Shown: positions 48,662-60,039 of the stretch, piece by piece
Numbering within the stretch: the first letter of the stretch is position 1
How the letters are laid out: each line of letters begins with the position of its first letter
Assembly: GCA_030407085.1 (NCBI GenBank)
Contig: CM059586.1
Location: forward strand, 17,502,001-17,566,000
Direction: 5' to 3'
Length of the DNA: 64,000 bases
From: Trichopria drosophilae
Lineage: Eukaryota > Arthropoda > Insecta > Hymenoptera > Diapriidae
Translations under genes and position numbers: made by a program
The notes under the pieces: generated by a model
What the model saw: the letters and a program-made list of their open reading frames with translations, nothing else
The model's database searches: none
What the model was told of the DNA's origin: nothing

Positions 48662-49376
48662 GGGGTCTGTCTAGTAACTCACTTTTGAAAAATCGGTTTT
48701 TTGTTTTTTACTTTTTTTCGAAAGTAAATATATTAAGAAATATTGTGTGATAAGGAATTTCGGACGGTCCAGGCATCGCTGACTAGGTGTAAGTAATTTT
48801 TTTTTAAGAATTTCATGTAAAAAAAACTTTAAACGCGTTTTTCTCGAAACAACGCTTTTACTCGCCTTGTTGATGAAATTTTCGAAACTACTCGACCGAT
48901 CCTTATGAAATTTGAACCACATATTCTTTAAACCTATCGCTATGTCCCCTATAAATTTTCAAAAATTTTGAATTTAACTATATTATTTTTGCAAAAATCG
49001 GCGAAAAAAAACGGTTTTTTGAAAATTTTTTGTTTTTTCTTCACCATTTTTTTATTTTTTAAAATAATTGAACAAAATTCACAGGGGAAATTGCCATTAT
49101 CATACCAAACCTAAAGCACTTTGATTTTTTTGTTTCAGACAACACAGCTCCGAGATTTTATCGACAAGGCGGACCTACCTACTTTTCGAGGTGTTGCGTT
49201 TGGTTGACGTTTTTGGTCATAATACATGTATAAAATAAAAGAACAAAATTTTTTTATGTATTTCAAGAGTGCATTTACTAAGCCTAATAACTTTTATATC
49301 ATTACCTTTATCCAGTATCCCAAGAAATAATCACGAAAATCGCGTTTTTTTCGGCGCGAGCTACTAGACAGACCTC
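48662..49376. mobile_element. TTAA-flanked element with GGGGTCTGTCTAGTA ends (715 bases)
   Basis: TTAA at 48658-48661 and 49377-49380 flank inverted ends GGGGTCTGTCTAGTAACTC and GAGCTACTAGACAGACCTC. The interior is AT-rich with no transposase motif. It is a non-autonomous element of the TTAA-targeting (piggyBac or Kolobok) kind. Confidence 0.8.
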
Positions 49377-49479
49377 TTAAATCTGCAAAGAAGAAGGTTG
49401 AAAGGTTGAAACTGATCCTTGAGTTTCTCGGAAACCTCTAAAATGTACAATATTCATTCATATACGGAGAAAAAAATAA

Positions 49480-49720
49480 TTTCCATAAAACTCGATGTTT
49501 AAGGATTTTTGGGTTTGTTGATTTCAATTCTGTGATCATATTTACAAATTTCAAAGTGGTGGACCCAAAATGGTAGACTAAATTTTACAAAACTTTTTTG
49601 TTTATCATAACAAAATCACACCTCAAATAGTTTTTATGAAAAAACCAAACACTTTTATAAAATTTGGTCCGCCATTTTCGATGATCCATTTTGAAAATTG
49701 AAAATTTTCCTTCAGAATCA
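49480..49720. repeat. Diverged GTCCGCCATTTT-type repeat
   Basis: GGTCCGCCATTTTCGATGATCCATTTTG near the right side and GTGGACCCAAAATGGTAGAC near the centre parallel the CCGCCATTTTGGATTCGC units at 62213 in both orientations. Confidence 0.45.
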
Positions 49721-50589
49721 AAATTTACACTCGTAGTAAATATGTAAATTGTCTAATGTTTACCTAATAAATGGTTTCTTTTCGACTAAGGAATTTGATT
49801 TTTAATTTAATAGAAATGCCGTTTGTAAAATACGTCAATACAATTCGTCCATACACTTTGAAATGTAGGTTTCAAATACGTTAGCAACAGTTAATTTTGT
49901 GTCACTATCACTTTACTGCTGCATCGCTTGCGTTACTCACATCGAATTAAAATGCCCTTTATAGCACACTTTATTCCATCCATATTCCTAGAATATTCCT
50001 TTGGAACATTAGGAATATTCCATCCATATTCCAGGAACATTTAAATCTGCATTAGAAATATTGTAAACAAAATAAATTTTGTTTTAATACTCTAAAAGCA
50101 ATCAAATAATAAAGACGAAATAATAATGCGAAATGAATGAATATCATTTTTTAAGTTAATTTCAGAATATTTCATTGAGGTGTCACAATTATTAAATGAT
50201 TTCTTAAAAATCTAGTAGGTAATTGTTAAAAACACAAATATATGTTAATTGTTTATAATCTCTCTACGTTAATTGATAGAGTTTTTAAAATATGCGAATA
50301 AACTGTTCAATCTGTAATGCTTAATAATATTTATGATGCATAATATTTCAATGTTCCTGCAATATTCAACTTTCTCCATAAGTTATAATAATTTTCTGTG
50401 ATTTTTGAAACCTCCAGTTGTCTGGCCCAAAGTGTTAAAATAAAATTAAAAAATTTTGTTTCCCTATGATAATCAACGTATAATTAAAAATAATGATTTT
50501 CTCGCGAAAGTCCGTGAAAATATCTAGAAAATCTATATATAAAAAATTTGTTTCGACTACCCGTATTAACAAAATATTAACAACAGAAA
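49721..50589. other. Intergenic DNA, nothing recognised
   Basis: AT-rich sequence. TATTCC(A/T)GGAATATTCC-type words recur at 49975-50040, another small cryptic repeat. Confidence 0.4.
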
Positions 50590-50826
50590 GGGTGCGGGTC
50601 GAAAAAAACGACAAATCAAAAGGTAAAAAAACCGACAATCAAAAAGCCGACACAAAAATTAGGCATATCGACAAGCGGAAAGTCATTTTTTGACGTGTCG
50701 GTTTTTTGATTGTCGGCTTTTCGATTGTCGGTTTTTTGACTGCCGGTTGTTTGACCTGTCGGCTTTGTGACTGTCGGTTTCTTGACCTGTCGGCTTTTTG
50801 ATTTGTCGGTTTTTCGACTCGCACCC
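50590..50826. repeat. Word-built foldback element (CCGACAATCAAAAAG type)
   Basis: The ends GGGTGCGGGTCG and CGACTCGCACCC are inverted repeats. The right arm, read in reverse, is a chain of at least seven 15-17-base variants of one word: CCGACAGGTCAAGAAA, CCGACAGTCACAAAG, CCGACAGGTCAAACAA, CCGGCAGTCAAAAAA, CCGACAATCGAAAAG, and so on. The left arm has the same words. No perfect target duplication was seen. Confidence 0.8.
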
Positions 50827-50829
50827 AAA

Positions 50830-51780
50830 AGAAGCAATATTAGAAATTCGAAAAAATGAAAAAATACTTTTTTTTTTATGAGGGAATACAAATTTATTGT
50901 GTGGAATAAAATTCAACATTTACGTACCACGTTTTAAAAAATAAGTACGTAAAAAAAAGTAGTTCTTTTTACATGGAATGCCTCACAGAAATGTGATTGA
51001 TGTAATCAACAATAAAATGAAATTAATATAAATGTCATCAATTCTTTTTTTGTCTCGGTGTATATAAAATTTGTGTTTTATTCAATTTAATTATGAAAAT
51101 TTGAAATAATTTCGTTCGTCCAAATCTTTTCAGCTCATATTCGCCATTACGCTGGAGACTGCAGCAGAAGAGTTTTTGGAAACGGAGGCGAGTATGTTGG
51201 AGCTGGACCCACATGATTTATTTCAGAGCGACTCACCCACTAGAAATATCAGATACCGCTAATGAATATCCGGCCACGCGCGGTTACAATGCGTGAAGAA
51301 ATATACGGCCGTTGGGTGGAAATTGCGAATTATCAAAATGTTATTAAATTGTTATTTTGAACTGTTTATTCTTTTCGATTATTCCATTTGTGTTTAAAGT
51401 ATTATTTAAGCAATTAAAACGGCAATAAAATATTTTTAATTAATTTCAAAGATTTATTTTTAAGATTATATAATAATGAGTACATGTAAATTTCTTGACC
51501 GCTTTAAGTTATAATATTAAGTAAACAAATGCTAATTTCCTTTTAATTCGATCCTTGATATGACCTGCTGAGCCACGCCTTTTGTTATTATGTGTGTGAT
51601 AACAATAAAGTCTCTTATTATTATTTCTTCTTGTTATTGTTGTTGTTATTGTTATTATTATTATTTTAATAATAACTTTAACAACATTTGTTTCGTATGT
51701 CACTTCATCTGTCCGAAAAGTGAGATATTTTTTACACAAATTTCTACCAGATCTGTACTGGGTTCAATTCAAAGCGCAGA
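50830..51780. other. Intergenic DNA, nothing firmly assigned
   Basis: A GC-richer segment at about 51130-51330 follows a good acceptor-like site (CTTTTCAG at 51126-51133), but the frame closes after about 24 codons. A GTTATTATTATTATTTTAATAATAAC hairpin region lies near 51650-51675. Confidence 0.4.
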
Positions 51781-51784
51781 AAAA

Positions 51785-51865
51785 TGTCTGCGCTGGGATT
51801 CGAACCCAGAACCGTCGGAGACGATCAGGTTACAAAACAAGGCCTATGCCTTAGCCGTCGTAAAG
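51785..51865 (-). repeat. tRNA-like sequence on the minus strand
   Basis: Read on the minus strand, GGCTAAGGC (A-box-like) precedes GGTTCTGGGTTCGAATCCCAG, whose GGTTCGAATCC is a perfect B box with a pairing T stem (CTGGG/CCCAG). The anticodon stem does not pair convincingly, so this may be a SINE head or a decayed tRNA. Confidence 0.5.
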
Positions 51866-51869
51866 AGTA

Positions 51870-52950
51870 TTAATTGTTTATTTACATTTCACAATATGAT
51901 CATGGGTATTTCGTAGTATTCGTTTACGATACTCGTAGACTTTTCCAAGAGGCCCACTGGAAAATACTATGGGTGCCTTGTAACTGTCAAGTAAACAAAC
52001 AACATAGCGTTGTACAAAAATATTATGAACCGAATCTATGCTATAGATTTCAAAATATCACTAAAAAGTTTTTCAAAATATCACTCAAAATTTCTGAAGA
52101 AATTGTAGTGTATTCCGCTATTAACTCTAACGAATTTTCATTCTTCTTATTTATTTTAAAGCACATTATTTTTAAGTCAGAATACCTATCCTCACTTTTT
52201 TTCTTAAATTTTAATTTAAGACGCCTTTTTGAAGATTGCCATGTTGTATTTTTTGAAAATAAATACTACCGCATTGAAGCATAGACATTTTTTACACATT
52301 ATTTAAAAACCTTGAAAAATCAGGATTTTTATTACTTAACGAAGCTTATTTTGTTTAATTTGTTTATTTTAGAATTTGCAGTATTTTCAGAAACTCCACT
52401 TGCAGGGGCTGGTTTTGAGCTGTAAGAAATGTCTAAACTAACATTTTTGTTGTTCTTATTTAAGACCTAAAAGTACTGACAAACTTCATCGCAAAATTTT
52501 CTAGATTTGGGCGTTTGAAACGGTTAATAGAACATATATGCATATGGATTAAATTCGCATAAATAATGGGTAAAAATGACGAATTGACTATCGAATTAAA
52601 CAATTTAAGTTTCGCGGCTTATGCCCTGCTACATTCGCTGGTGGTAGCTGACTTATTTAAATATTTCCAAAATGGAAATTATTTTCAAGCGCCCTCTGCT
52701 GGAATCACTCGGATCCTCGGAGAGTGACATTTTTGAATAAACATGTTTATAGAAAATGTGAAAAACACTAACTGTTGATGTTAATTATATAAAAAATATG
52801 AAAAAAACCGAAAATGTGTGAAAAATTTTCAAAAAATAACGGGTATTTCACTTTATTTTAATGTTATTTTAGCAATCACAAATAAAATCATATTCGGAAA
52901 TTAATCGTAATGGATTTTTTTTTTAATTCAGATGTTTGCCGAAGTGGCGA
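51870..52950. other. Intergenic DNA, nothing recognised
   Basis: The open frame 51874-52284 is AT-biased and lacks family features. No repeat boundary was recognised. Confidence 0.4.
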
Positions 52951-52959
52951 AGACGCTAA

Positions 52960-53420
52960 TCAGGACTTTGCACTCGCCCTTTCGTGCATCGACACTTCGA
53001 AATCATCCCCTACCCTGATCTACTGTCGACACTCCCCGTTTCCGAATTCCTGAATGTTCTTTCAGCAGCGGTGTTTATGGAAGAACTCGGAACTGGCGCT
53101 AACTCGACTTCACTAACGGGCAATCAGATCTCTTCTGTTGGGACAACAAACCTGCCTCTTCTCCTCACTTTCGAGATCTCGTTCCCCCGTTTCGAACCGC
53201 TTGTATAGCTTATTTATCGAAGAACTTTTCTAGAGTTAAAGAGCCGTAAATCCTCCTGAACGTGGAAAAAAAAAGGAAAAGTGGAACGGTGGCAGATAAT
53301 CGGAAAAGGATGAAATGAGAAATTAAGAGTGAGAAAGTTGGATGCTGGAGGAAAAGAGAAGATGAGGAAGAAGATAAGGAAGGGGAGGAAACGAAGATAT
53401 GTCGTACCTTAATTGCTCCG
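52960..53420. other. CpG-richer island, possible regulatory DNA
   Basis: About 460 bases of higher G+C (for example GCACTCGCCCTTTCGTGCAT), followed by a purine-rich GGAAAAGG/GAAGATGAGG stretch. Frames are short. It contrasts sharply with the flanking AT-rich DNA. Confidence 0.35.
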
Positions 53421-53779
53421 ATCGGAGCTTTTATCCTATTGACTGTTTAACTATGATTTGTGCGTCTGTTACTTACTCGCTAGTGCACGAAGTCCCCTTA
53501 AATCAGTTATGTTGATTTAGTGACTGTTGTCGCGGTACAATTTCATTATGGAAAATGTTGCGGATGACCTAATATTTATTGTATTCAAAATATATGTTCT
53601 ACATTAACGTCAACGATCCATGATTTATTTTAATGTCAATAAGGAATCATGTAAACAATCTCGTAATTAAAAACTTTCCAACTACAATTAAATCGACGTC
53701 AACAGATAATTCCGCGATACTTTTAATATTTTATCTTTACAAAAATTTTTGTTGTTTGACCCCCTTATTTCCGTAAAAA

Positions 53780-54600
53780 TGATATAAAAGTGGTATACGT
53801 ATGTACTATATACATGCATGTATAAACGACTATAAAATGATAGTATAAAATACGTTTATTGATGACGTTTTAAAAACGTATATATAATACGCTACATATA
53901 AATATAGTTTATATAATACAGTATTATATTTTACGTATGTAATAGTATTTTTCGATACTAGTGCGTAAAATTTGTGCGCACTAAAAACGGCTGTTTTTAA
54001 AAAATCAAATTTTACGCATATAGTATATCGAAAAACATATATAAATCATTGAATTTCTAAGTTTCATAAACGTATTTGAAAAACGCTTCTTATCCATGAA
54101 TATATAACTGTTTAAAAACGATGTTATATTACGTTTATTATCAGAGGATATTATACGTATATAAAGCTTGTGATATATACCAAATTTATCTCAAAATATT
54201 AATTGATATTTTCTTTCACAGAATATAATGCGAAACGTTTATTAAACGCTTAAAAATAACCTACCAACATCGTAATTGAGTTTACTTATTTAAAACGTAT
54301 AAAGATCATGTAATATACCAGTTTAATAAGCGTATTTGACAAACTTTTATAATCTATGAAAATATAACCGGTAAAAACGATTTTACACTACGTTTATTGT
54401 CAGAGCATATTATATGTTCATAAAACGTCTGATATGCCATATTTCTTATCAGAATATTAAATCTGTTATTTTCCTTCCCGGAATATGATGCAAAACGTTT
54501 ATTAAATGTTTAAAAATAACGTGTGAAATATCGCATTTGAGGTTGCGTATTTAAAACATATAAAAATCATATGGAAATAGTTTATAAATATATTTAAGGT
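53780..54600. repeat. AT-rich tandem repeat with a 260-base unit
   Basis: CGTATTTGAAAAACGCTTCT at 54071 and CGTATTTGACAAACTTTTAT at 54331 start matching segments 260 bases apart. Further landmarks shared at the same offset are GCGAAACGTTTATTAAACGC / GCAAAACGTTTATTAAATG and ATTACGTTTATTATCAGAG / CTACGTTTATTGTCAGAG. About two units are clear. The preceding 53780-54050 has looser AAAACGTAT and TACGTTTAT words and may be an older, decayed unit. Confidence 0.75.
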
Positions 54601-55079
54601 TAATAACAAGGCTGGTTTCTTACCATATTTACAATAAAATATATAAATCTTTTATATTTCTTTCCTATAGATATGCATTATGATAATTCATATATGGCAT
54701 TGAAAATTGTGCCTGTAAGACGTTCATTATTTGAAATTACATTAAGAATTGATGTAGTGTAAATAATGATTAATTTGTAAGAAACACTGGCTTCTTAATT
54801 TCTATAATTGCCATACGAGGCACAACTGAGAACCATTGTCGGATTGTTGCTGATCCTATTTCGAATTGTTTATGTCGTTTACTCTGGTTGTGTGTTTATC
54901 TCAAACAAGATCGTAATTGCCATTTAATTTTCGTTTTTCTTTACGCTTGAGGAAAAATTGATCCACAGTGCATAAAACAATCATCATGATGGTCTCATTT
55001 AGGGTCATGCTCGTTGTAAGTTTGGAAGTCTTCTTTTAAGTTTCAAGACAGCAAGAAATTGTTTTAAGACAATATTCTG

Positions 55080-55472
55080 GGTACACCTCATAATCTCGAA
55101 AAAATTTAAAAACAGACACTTCAAAACACAGACATTCAAAAAGCAGATATTTAAAAAAACAGACATTTCAAAATACAGACATTCAAGGACTCGACGTTTC
55201 GACATCTCCGATTGGTGCTTTCAAGTCATAAAAAATGATGTCTTTAAGGTCTCATTGGAAGATCATTTCAAGGTCAAAAATGTTTGCCTAAGAGATTCAT
55301 TATGTAGGTCACTTGAAGATCAAATCAATTTTTTACCCGTCTGTTTTTTGAATGCCTGTATTTTGAAATGTCTGGTTTTTAAAGTCTGTTTTTTTAAACG
55401 TCTGGTTTTTAAATGTCTTTTTTTTTTTGAAGTGTCTGTTTTTAGATCTGCCGGGATTTTGAGGTGCACCCC
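55080..55472. mobile_element. Word-built foldback element with target-site duplication
   Basis: Ends GGGTACACCTCA and TGAGGTGCACCCC are inverted repeats. The left arm is a chain of AAACAGACACTTCA, CACAGACATTCAAAA, GCAGATATTTAAAAA and ACAGACATTTCAAAAT; the right arm has the reverse words. ATATTCTG lies directly before (55072-55079) and after (55473-55480) the element, a 7-8-base target duplication depending on where the end is set. The loop carries unrelated AAGGTC/GATCA phrases. There is no transposase, so it is a non-autonomous DNA transposon by structure. Confidence 0.8.
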
Positions 55473-55759
55473 ATATTCTGACTTAATGGTAAATTTAATC
55501 CAATTTTTCAAAGAAGTCGATCCGGTTGTAAGACTCATTTTTTTCTGTATTATTTTCATGTCGATGATTGTTTTTTCCATCTCCATCAAGGAAAATTATT
55601 TGAGTAAAGATCCAAAATTATTTTGGGTAATCGTAAAATTTTAATTTTTCTCTCGATTGAACGTGTATCATCGTAGTAGGAAGTTATAAATTCTAATAAT
55701 TACCACAAGAAGATCAATGGTCATTTTCTGAACATTTCTCATGCATGGCCCTATACTAA

Positions 55760-57100
55760 AATCGTGATAACAGGCGGCCAGTACTGATGAACGGCCGTTT
55801 CGTCTCATTTCGGGAAATGTTCCCCAAGGAGAAAGGAGGCGTTCGGTTAGATCGATTGTGGTTCAAAGAGGATCAATGAGGTATGTGCGATCCTTTACGG
55901 ATCTAATTGAGCGCAGAGATAACCAGCGGCGGTACGGCCGTATAATGGCCCTACGACGTCTCGGTCACGTTAACGGCCGAAGTAATAGCTGCTGGTACCT
56001 TAATGCCGATCGAAGACGATCTTGTGCGAAATCCAATCGCCCAAGACAATACTGTGATTATTTCACAAAAATATCAATAATATCCATGAAATCAACGACA
56101 CGTTGGGAGGATATCTCTTTTTTATGTTTCAATTGTTGTTGTACTTTCTAGACTTTTCTAGTAATGCTTATTTTCTATCATTTTATGATTATTTTTATTA
56201 TTAGTAGTGTACACTACCGTCTAACATTCGTTAATGTTTGATGGTGTTTCATTATTGGGACTTTATTGGGTTACAAGATATTTTGAAGTTTTTCATTTTC
56301 TGGCACAATAAAAAATACTCTTCGTTACGAATGTTCAATTATGTATCCATACAATGGAATAGGGGGGCTCCCCTTTCGATTTAAAAACATTGTTTAAAAA
56401 AAATGTTCATTTATGAAATTTTCAATGTCACATGGAGGTTCGGCTGAACTCGTTAGTTTCCGGATCATAATCGGAATATTCAAAATTACTATTTTTAATC
56501 TAAGATTATTGGCATTTAGGTCAGTTTTTAAAAGGCAAAATAAAAATAAAAAAAATGCATTTATTATCTAAATTAAATATTTTAGAAAATTATGTTAAGA
56601 TTGCATTTCAATCATTTCGTCCATATTTTAGTCAAAATAACAAACATTCATTTGCATCCTATAGTAGGCTATAAAAATGAGAAAGAACAAAGAAATAATC
56701 AACACGATTAACATGTAAGAAAATTAATACAAACAAAATTAACAAAATTGTCGCAAAGACTAATTTGCAAATAGAATATCACATTGTTCAATTTGATAAT
56801 TAAATGGACGAGAAGCTATTCATGCATTAAATTTGAGAACAATTCGACAGACATCTGGTAGAATGATCGAAAAAGTTACTTATGTGACAGATCGTATGTT
56901 CGACTCACCACCGTGTGGACAATTCCGTTTTTTTTGCATGCATCCCTAGGAGGTACATAAAAGTGCCGGTACCAATCGACTACGAAAGTATCGATGACTG
57001 CAAACGATTCTTTCCTTGCAGAGCCCCTAGGAGAGTCGTTCACAGGCGTAACACACGGAATACATATGTGTACTTTTCTGTTGCAGTGTTAGAATGCAAT
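55760..57100. other. Two CpG-richer islands, possible regulatory DNA
   Basis: Blocks at about 55765-56060 (with repeated CGGCCG and GATCGAT-like words) and about 56880-57070 are GC-richer. They show no repeat or transposon structure. The 97- and 95-codon frames across them start at non-ATG or unsupported codons and have no family features. Confidence 0.35.
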
Positions 57101-57509
57101 TCACTTTTTATGTCGTTTCTGCATTATGCAGAACAAGCAAGTAAAACATTTAATGCCAAATTATATTCATGCTCTTGTTCATGTATAAAAATCAATAAAT
57201 AGAAATGATTCGTTGTGTTCAGACATTCATTTTACCATATTGTGTTACAAAATAGTGTAAAAAACGAAAATATTTAATTTTTAGCGCTCAGACGTTAAAA
57301 AAAAAAGAATCACATGACTGTTATCGTATGATTGTCTTATTAAAACTTGTAATCGCAAATATTTTGACATTATCGTTAAATATGTATATTCACATTCGGT
57401 TTGATTAGGTAATAATTAATTGACTCATAATCATGGAGCTGTCATCTAATGAATATTATCGTAAGGACAAATGTCCGAGTGTACAAATTTTTATTACGAT
57501 TAAACGACC
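57101..57509. other. Intergenic DNA, nothing recognised
   Basis: AT-rich stretch between a CpG-richer block and the TAACTAA-rich region. No gene is seen. Confidence 0.4.
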
Positions 57510-58539
57510 GACTAAATGATTCCCTGACTACCTGAATGGTTAAGAACTACAAAATTAAGCAATCAAATACACAACTGTTTAATCAATAAATAATTATTTA
57601 ACTAAGTAGTTTCAGTCTCTACTATCTGAGTATCTACTTAATGTATTGGCTAATTGTCTAACTAGTAATGTACTATCTTTCTAACACCTGTGTAAAACTT
57701 ATGACAGTCTACTTAAATAGCTAATCAACAATCCAGTTTCATAAATGTCTGACTAACTACATTACAATTAATAAAATTTTCTAATGGAGACTAATAAGCA
57801 GAAGAAATATATAATTAAGTAACTATAAGCGTGCTTAAATATGTTAAATATAAGTAACTAAATGTAAACCGATTATGCAACTAAACTTTTATACCAACTA
57901 TCTCTAATAATTTGTGTTCTTAATAACTTTATTAAATAATTTAGTGAACGTTACTTGTTACATTATTTTACTTTAAGTAACGAGTAAAATTCAACAAATT
58001 TGTCTAATTGTTGATGACCTGTCTAACTAACGGGCTAAGTAAGAAACTATCTTACGAAATGCCTAAAAATCGATCTCTGAATGACTTACCACATACCTCA
58101 ATATAATCAATACTTGGTATCTATCTAATTCAATAAATATGCAGCTAACGACGTTCTTTATACAATAAACTAATAAAATAAATATTAACCTTATTTTGTA
58201 ACTAAATTAAAAGTAATTTTCTGACTAAATGACTGTCAAACCAACTTATTAAAAAACTGATTCATTGACTTGTAGATTCATGTACTTTCGGTTTAACTAA
58301 GTGAGCGATTATCTATATAACCATTTTATGAAATAACTGACTGAAATGCCGACCAAAATGATAAACAATTAATTTAACACGAAAAGACTTATCTTTAACT
58401 AGTTAACTATACCCAACATATTTAGTAACTACATATAATAAATAAAACTACATGTGATCAAATTATCAAATAAAACCCGGCGTAAATGATTAAATAACTG
58501 TTCGTATTAACTAAATATTTACTTTTTACTATTTACTTG
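57510..58539. repeat. Cryptic CTAACTAA/TGACTAA-rich region
   Basis: For about 1 kb the sequence is saturated with variants of AACTAA, CTGACTA, TAACTAACT, GACTAAATGA and TAAGTAAC at irregular 8-25-base spacing, mostly in one orientation. This gives TAA/TGA stops in all forward frames. It looks like a very old simple-sequence or satellite array drifting apart. Confidence 0.55.
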
Positions 58540-59790
58540 TAAGTAATACCTAATAATTAGTTTAATAACTCATTATGAAATAAAATAAGAAACTCCCTGG
58601 CTAAGGAGATAATTAAGGTGTTAACTGCGGCTAAACGCTCAGAACTGAAATTTGAAAAATTATTAATACATTGAAGAACTAATAGAATAGATTATTAAAA
58701 TATTGTTATAAAATAAATAAGTCAAATTTTTAATGAAAAGATCTCAACACGTTAGTCAGAATATTAGTTCTATAATTATTTACTTAGTGACTTAATGAAC
58801 TAATCGTTGGGCTACTTAGTAGGGCAGAAGGTAGATAAATACCGAGTCAATGCGTTAATCACTTAAATAGTTACTTAGTCCATATAACATTTATTAAGCA
58901 ATTTATGGTGGTATTCATTTTGGTAATTATATAATCTGATAGTTAGTAAATCTGTTTTGTAATTAATTTAAAGAAATAAGTCATTAGACTATTCATCATT
59001 AAATATTATTAAATCATTTTTATGTTCAGGCAAGTATTTTCATTCTTAAATTTTCCCAAATAAAAAACTGAATAAGTAACTAAGTGATTAGTTTAATAAC
59101 TTACTACGAAATAAAATACGGAATTATCCAACTAAGGAGATAATTAGGATGTTCACTATGGCTAATCATTCATAACTAAAATAAAAACATTATTGATAAA
59201 TTCAATAACTAATAGAATAGATCATCGAAATCTTATTGTAAAACAAATATGTCAAATAGATAGTGAAAGATTATTACAGGTTAGTCAGGACGCTTGTTGT
59301 TTAATTATTTACTTAGTGACTTGCAGAACAAATCGTTGGGCTATCTTAGTAGGGCAGCAGGAAAACAATCACTGAGTTAATACGTTAATCACTTAAATAG
59401 TTTCTTAGTCCACATAAATGTTATTTATTAATTTATGGTGTATTTCATTATAGTAATTATATAATCTGATGGTTAGTAAATCAGTTTCGATCATAGAAAT
59501 AAGTCTGCCTATGATATTATTAAGCTTTTTTTATATTTACAAGGGAAAATAGAAGTAGTTGGTTTTACTATCTAAATAGTAGGATTGGCTACCTAATTTG
59601 TCGAGGTCACTATTTAGATAGTAATATTAACTAAACACGATGGTTGTGTAATATTTTACTATCTAGTTAGTGGTTCCTACTAATTCCATTTTTACTTGCA
59701 GGCAAGTATTTGCATTCTTAAGTTTGCCTAAATAAAATCCTGACTAATTAACTCACTGATTAGTTTAATAACTCACAACGACAAGGAGTC
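58540..59790. repeat. 530-base tandem duplication, 2.2 copies
   Basis: TTTAATAACT at 58561 and 59092, CTAAGGAGATAATTA at about 58601 and 59133, TTATTTACTTAGTGACTT, AATCGTTGGGCTA, and ATAATCTGAT at 58931 and 59461 keep an offset of 530-531. A third partial unit begins with CAGGCAAGTATTT at 59699 (compare 59028), offset 671. The extra 141 bases correspond to an insertion-like block at about 59550-59690 that carries ACTATCTAAATAGT inverted words. Confidence 0.8.
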
Positions 59791-59933
59791 CGGTGAAAAT
59801 TAAGATGTGGCTATACCTTCATTAACACACTATTAATCCACATGACCAAAAATGATTCAGTCTACAACTGCTAACTCCAATTACTTGCAGCCAGTTTGTT
59901 AAGATACCCAAATATTTACCAATTGTTTATAAA

Positions 59934-60022
59934 GACTGTTAAGACATTTAGCTGAACATAATTAGTAACAAAGTTAGCTAAATGTCATTCTATAGCTGCT
60001 AAATCTTAACAGTCAACTTTTT
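59934..60022. repeat. Small foldback (GACTGTTAAGACATTTAGCT)
   Basis: GACTGTTAAGACATTTAGCT on the left pairs with AGCTAAATGTC and TCTTAACAGTC on the right, the latter two separated by an 18-base bulge. Confidence 0.55.
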
Positions 60023-60039
60023 TACGTTAACATGTACAA

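Noticed and set aside
51126..51215. Possible small exon after an acceptor-like CTTTTCAG, with a Gly-rich frame
   Set aside because: It stops after about 24 codons and has no partner exon.
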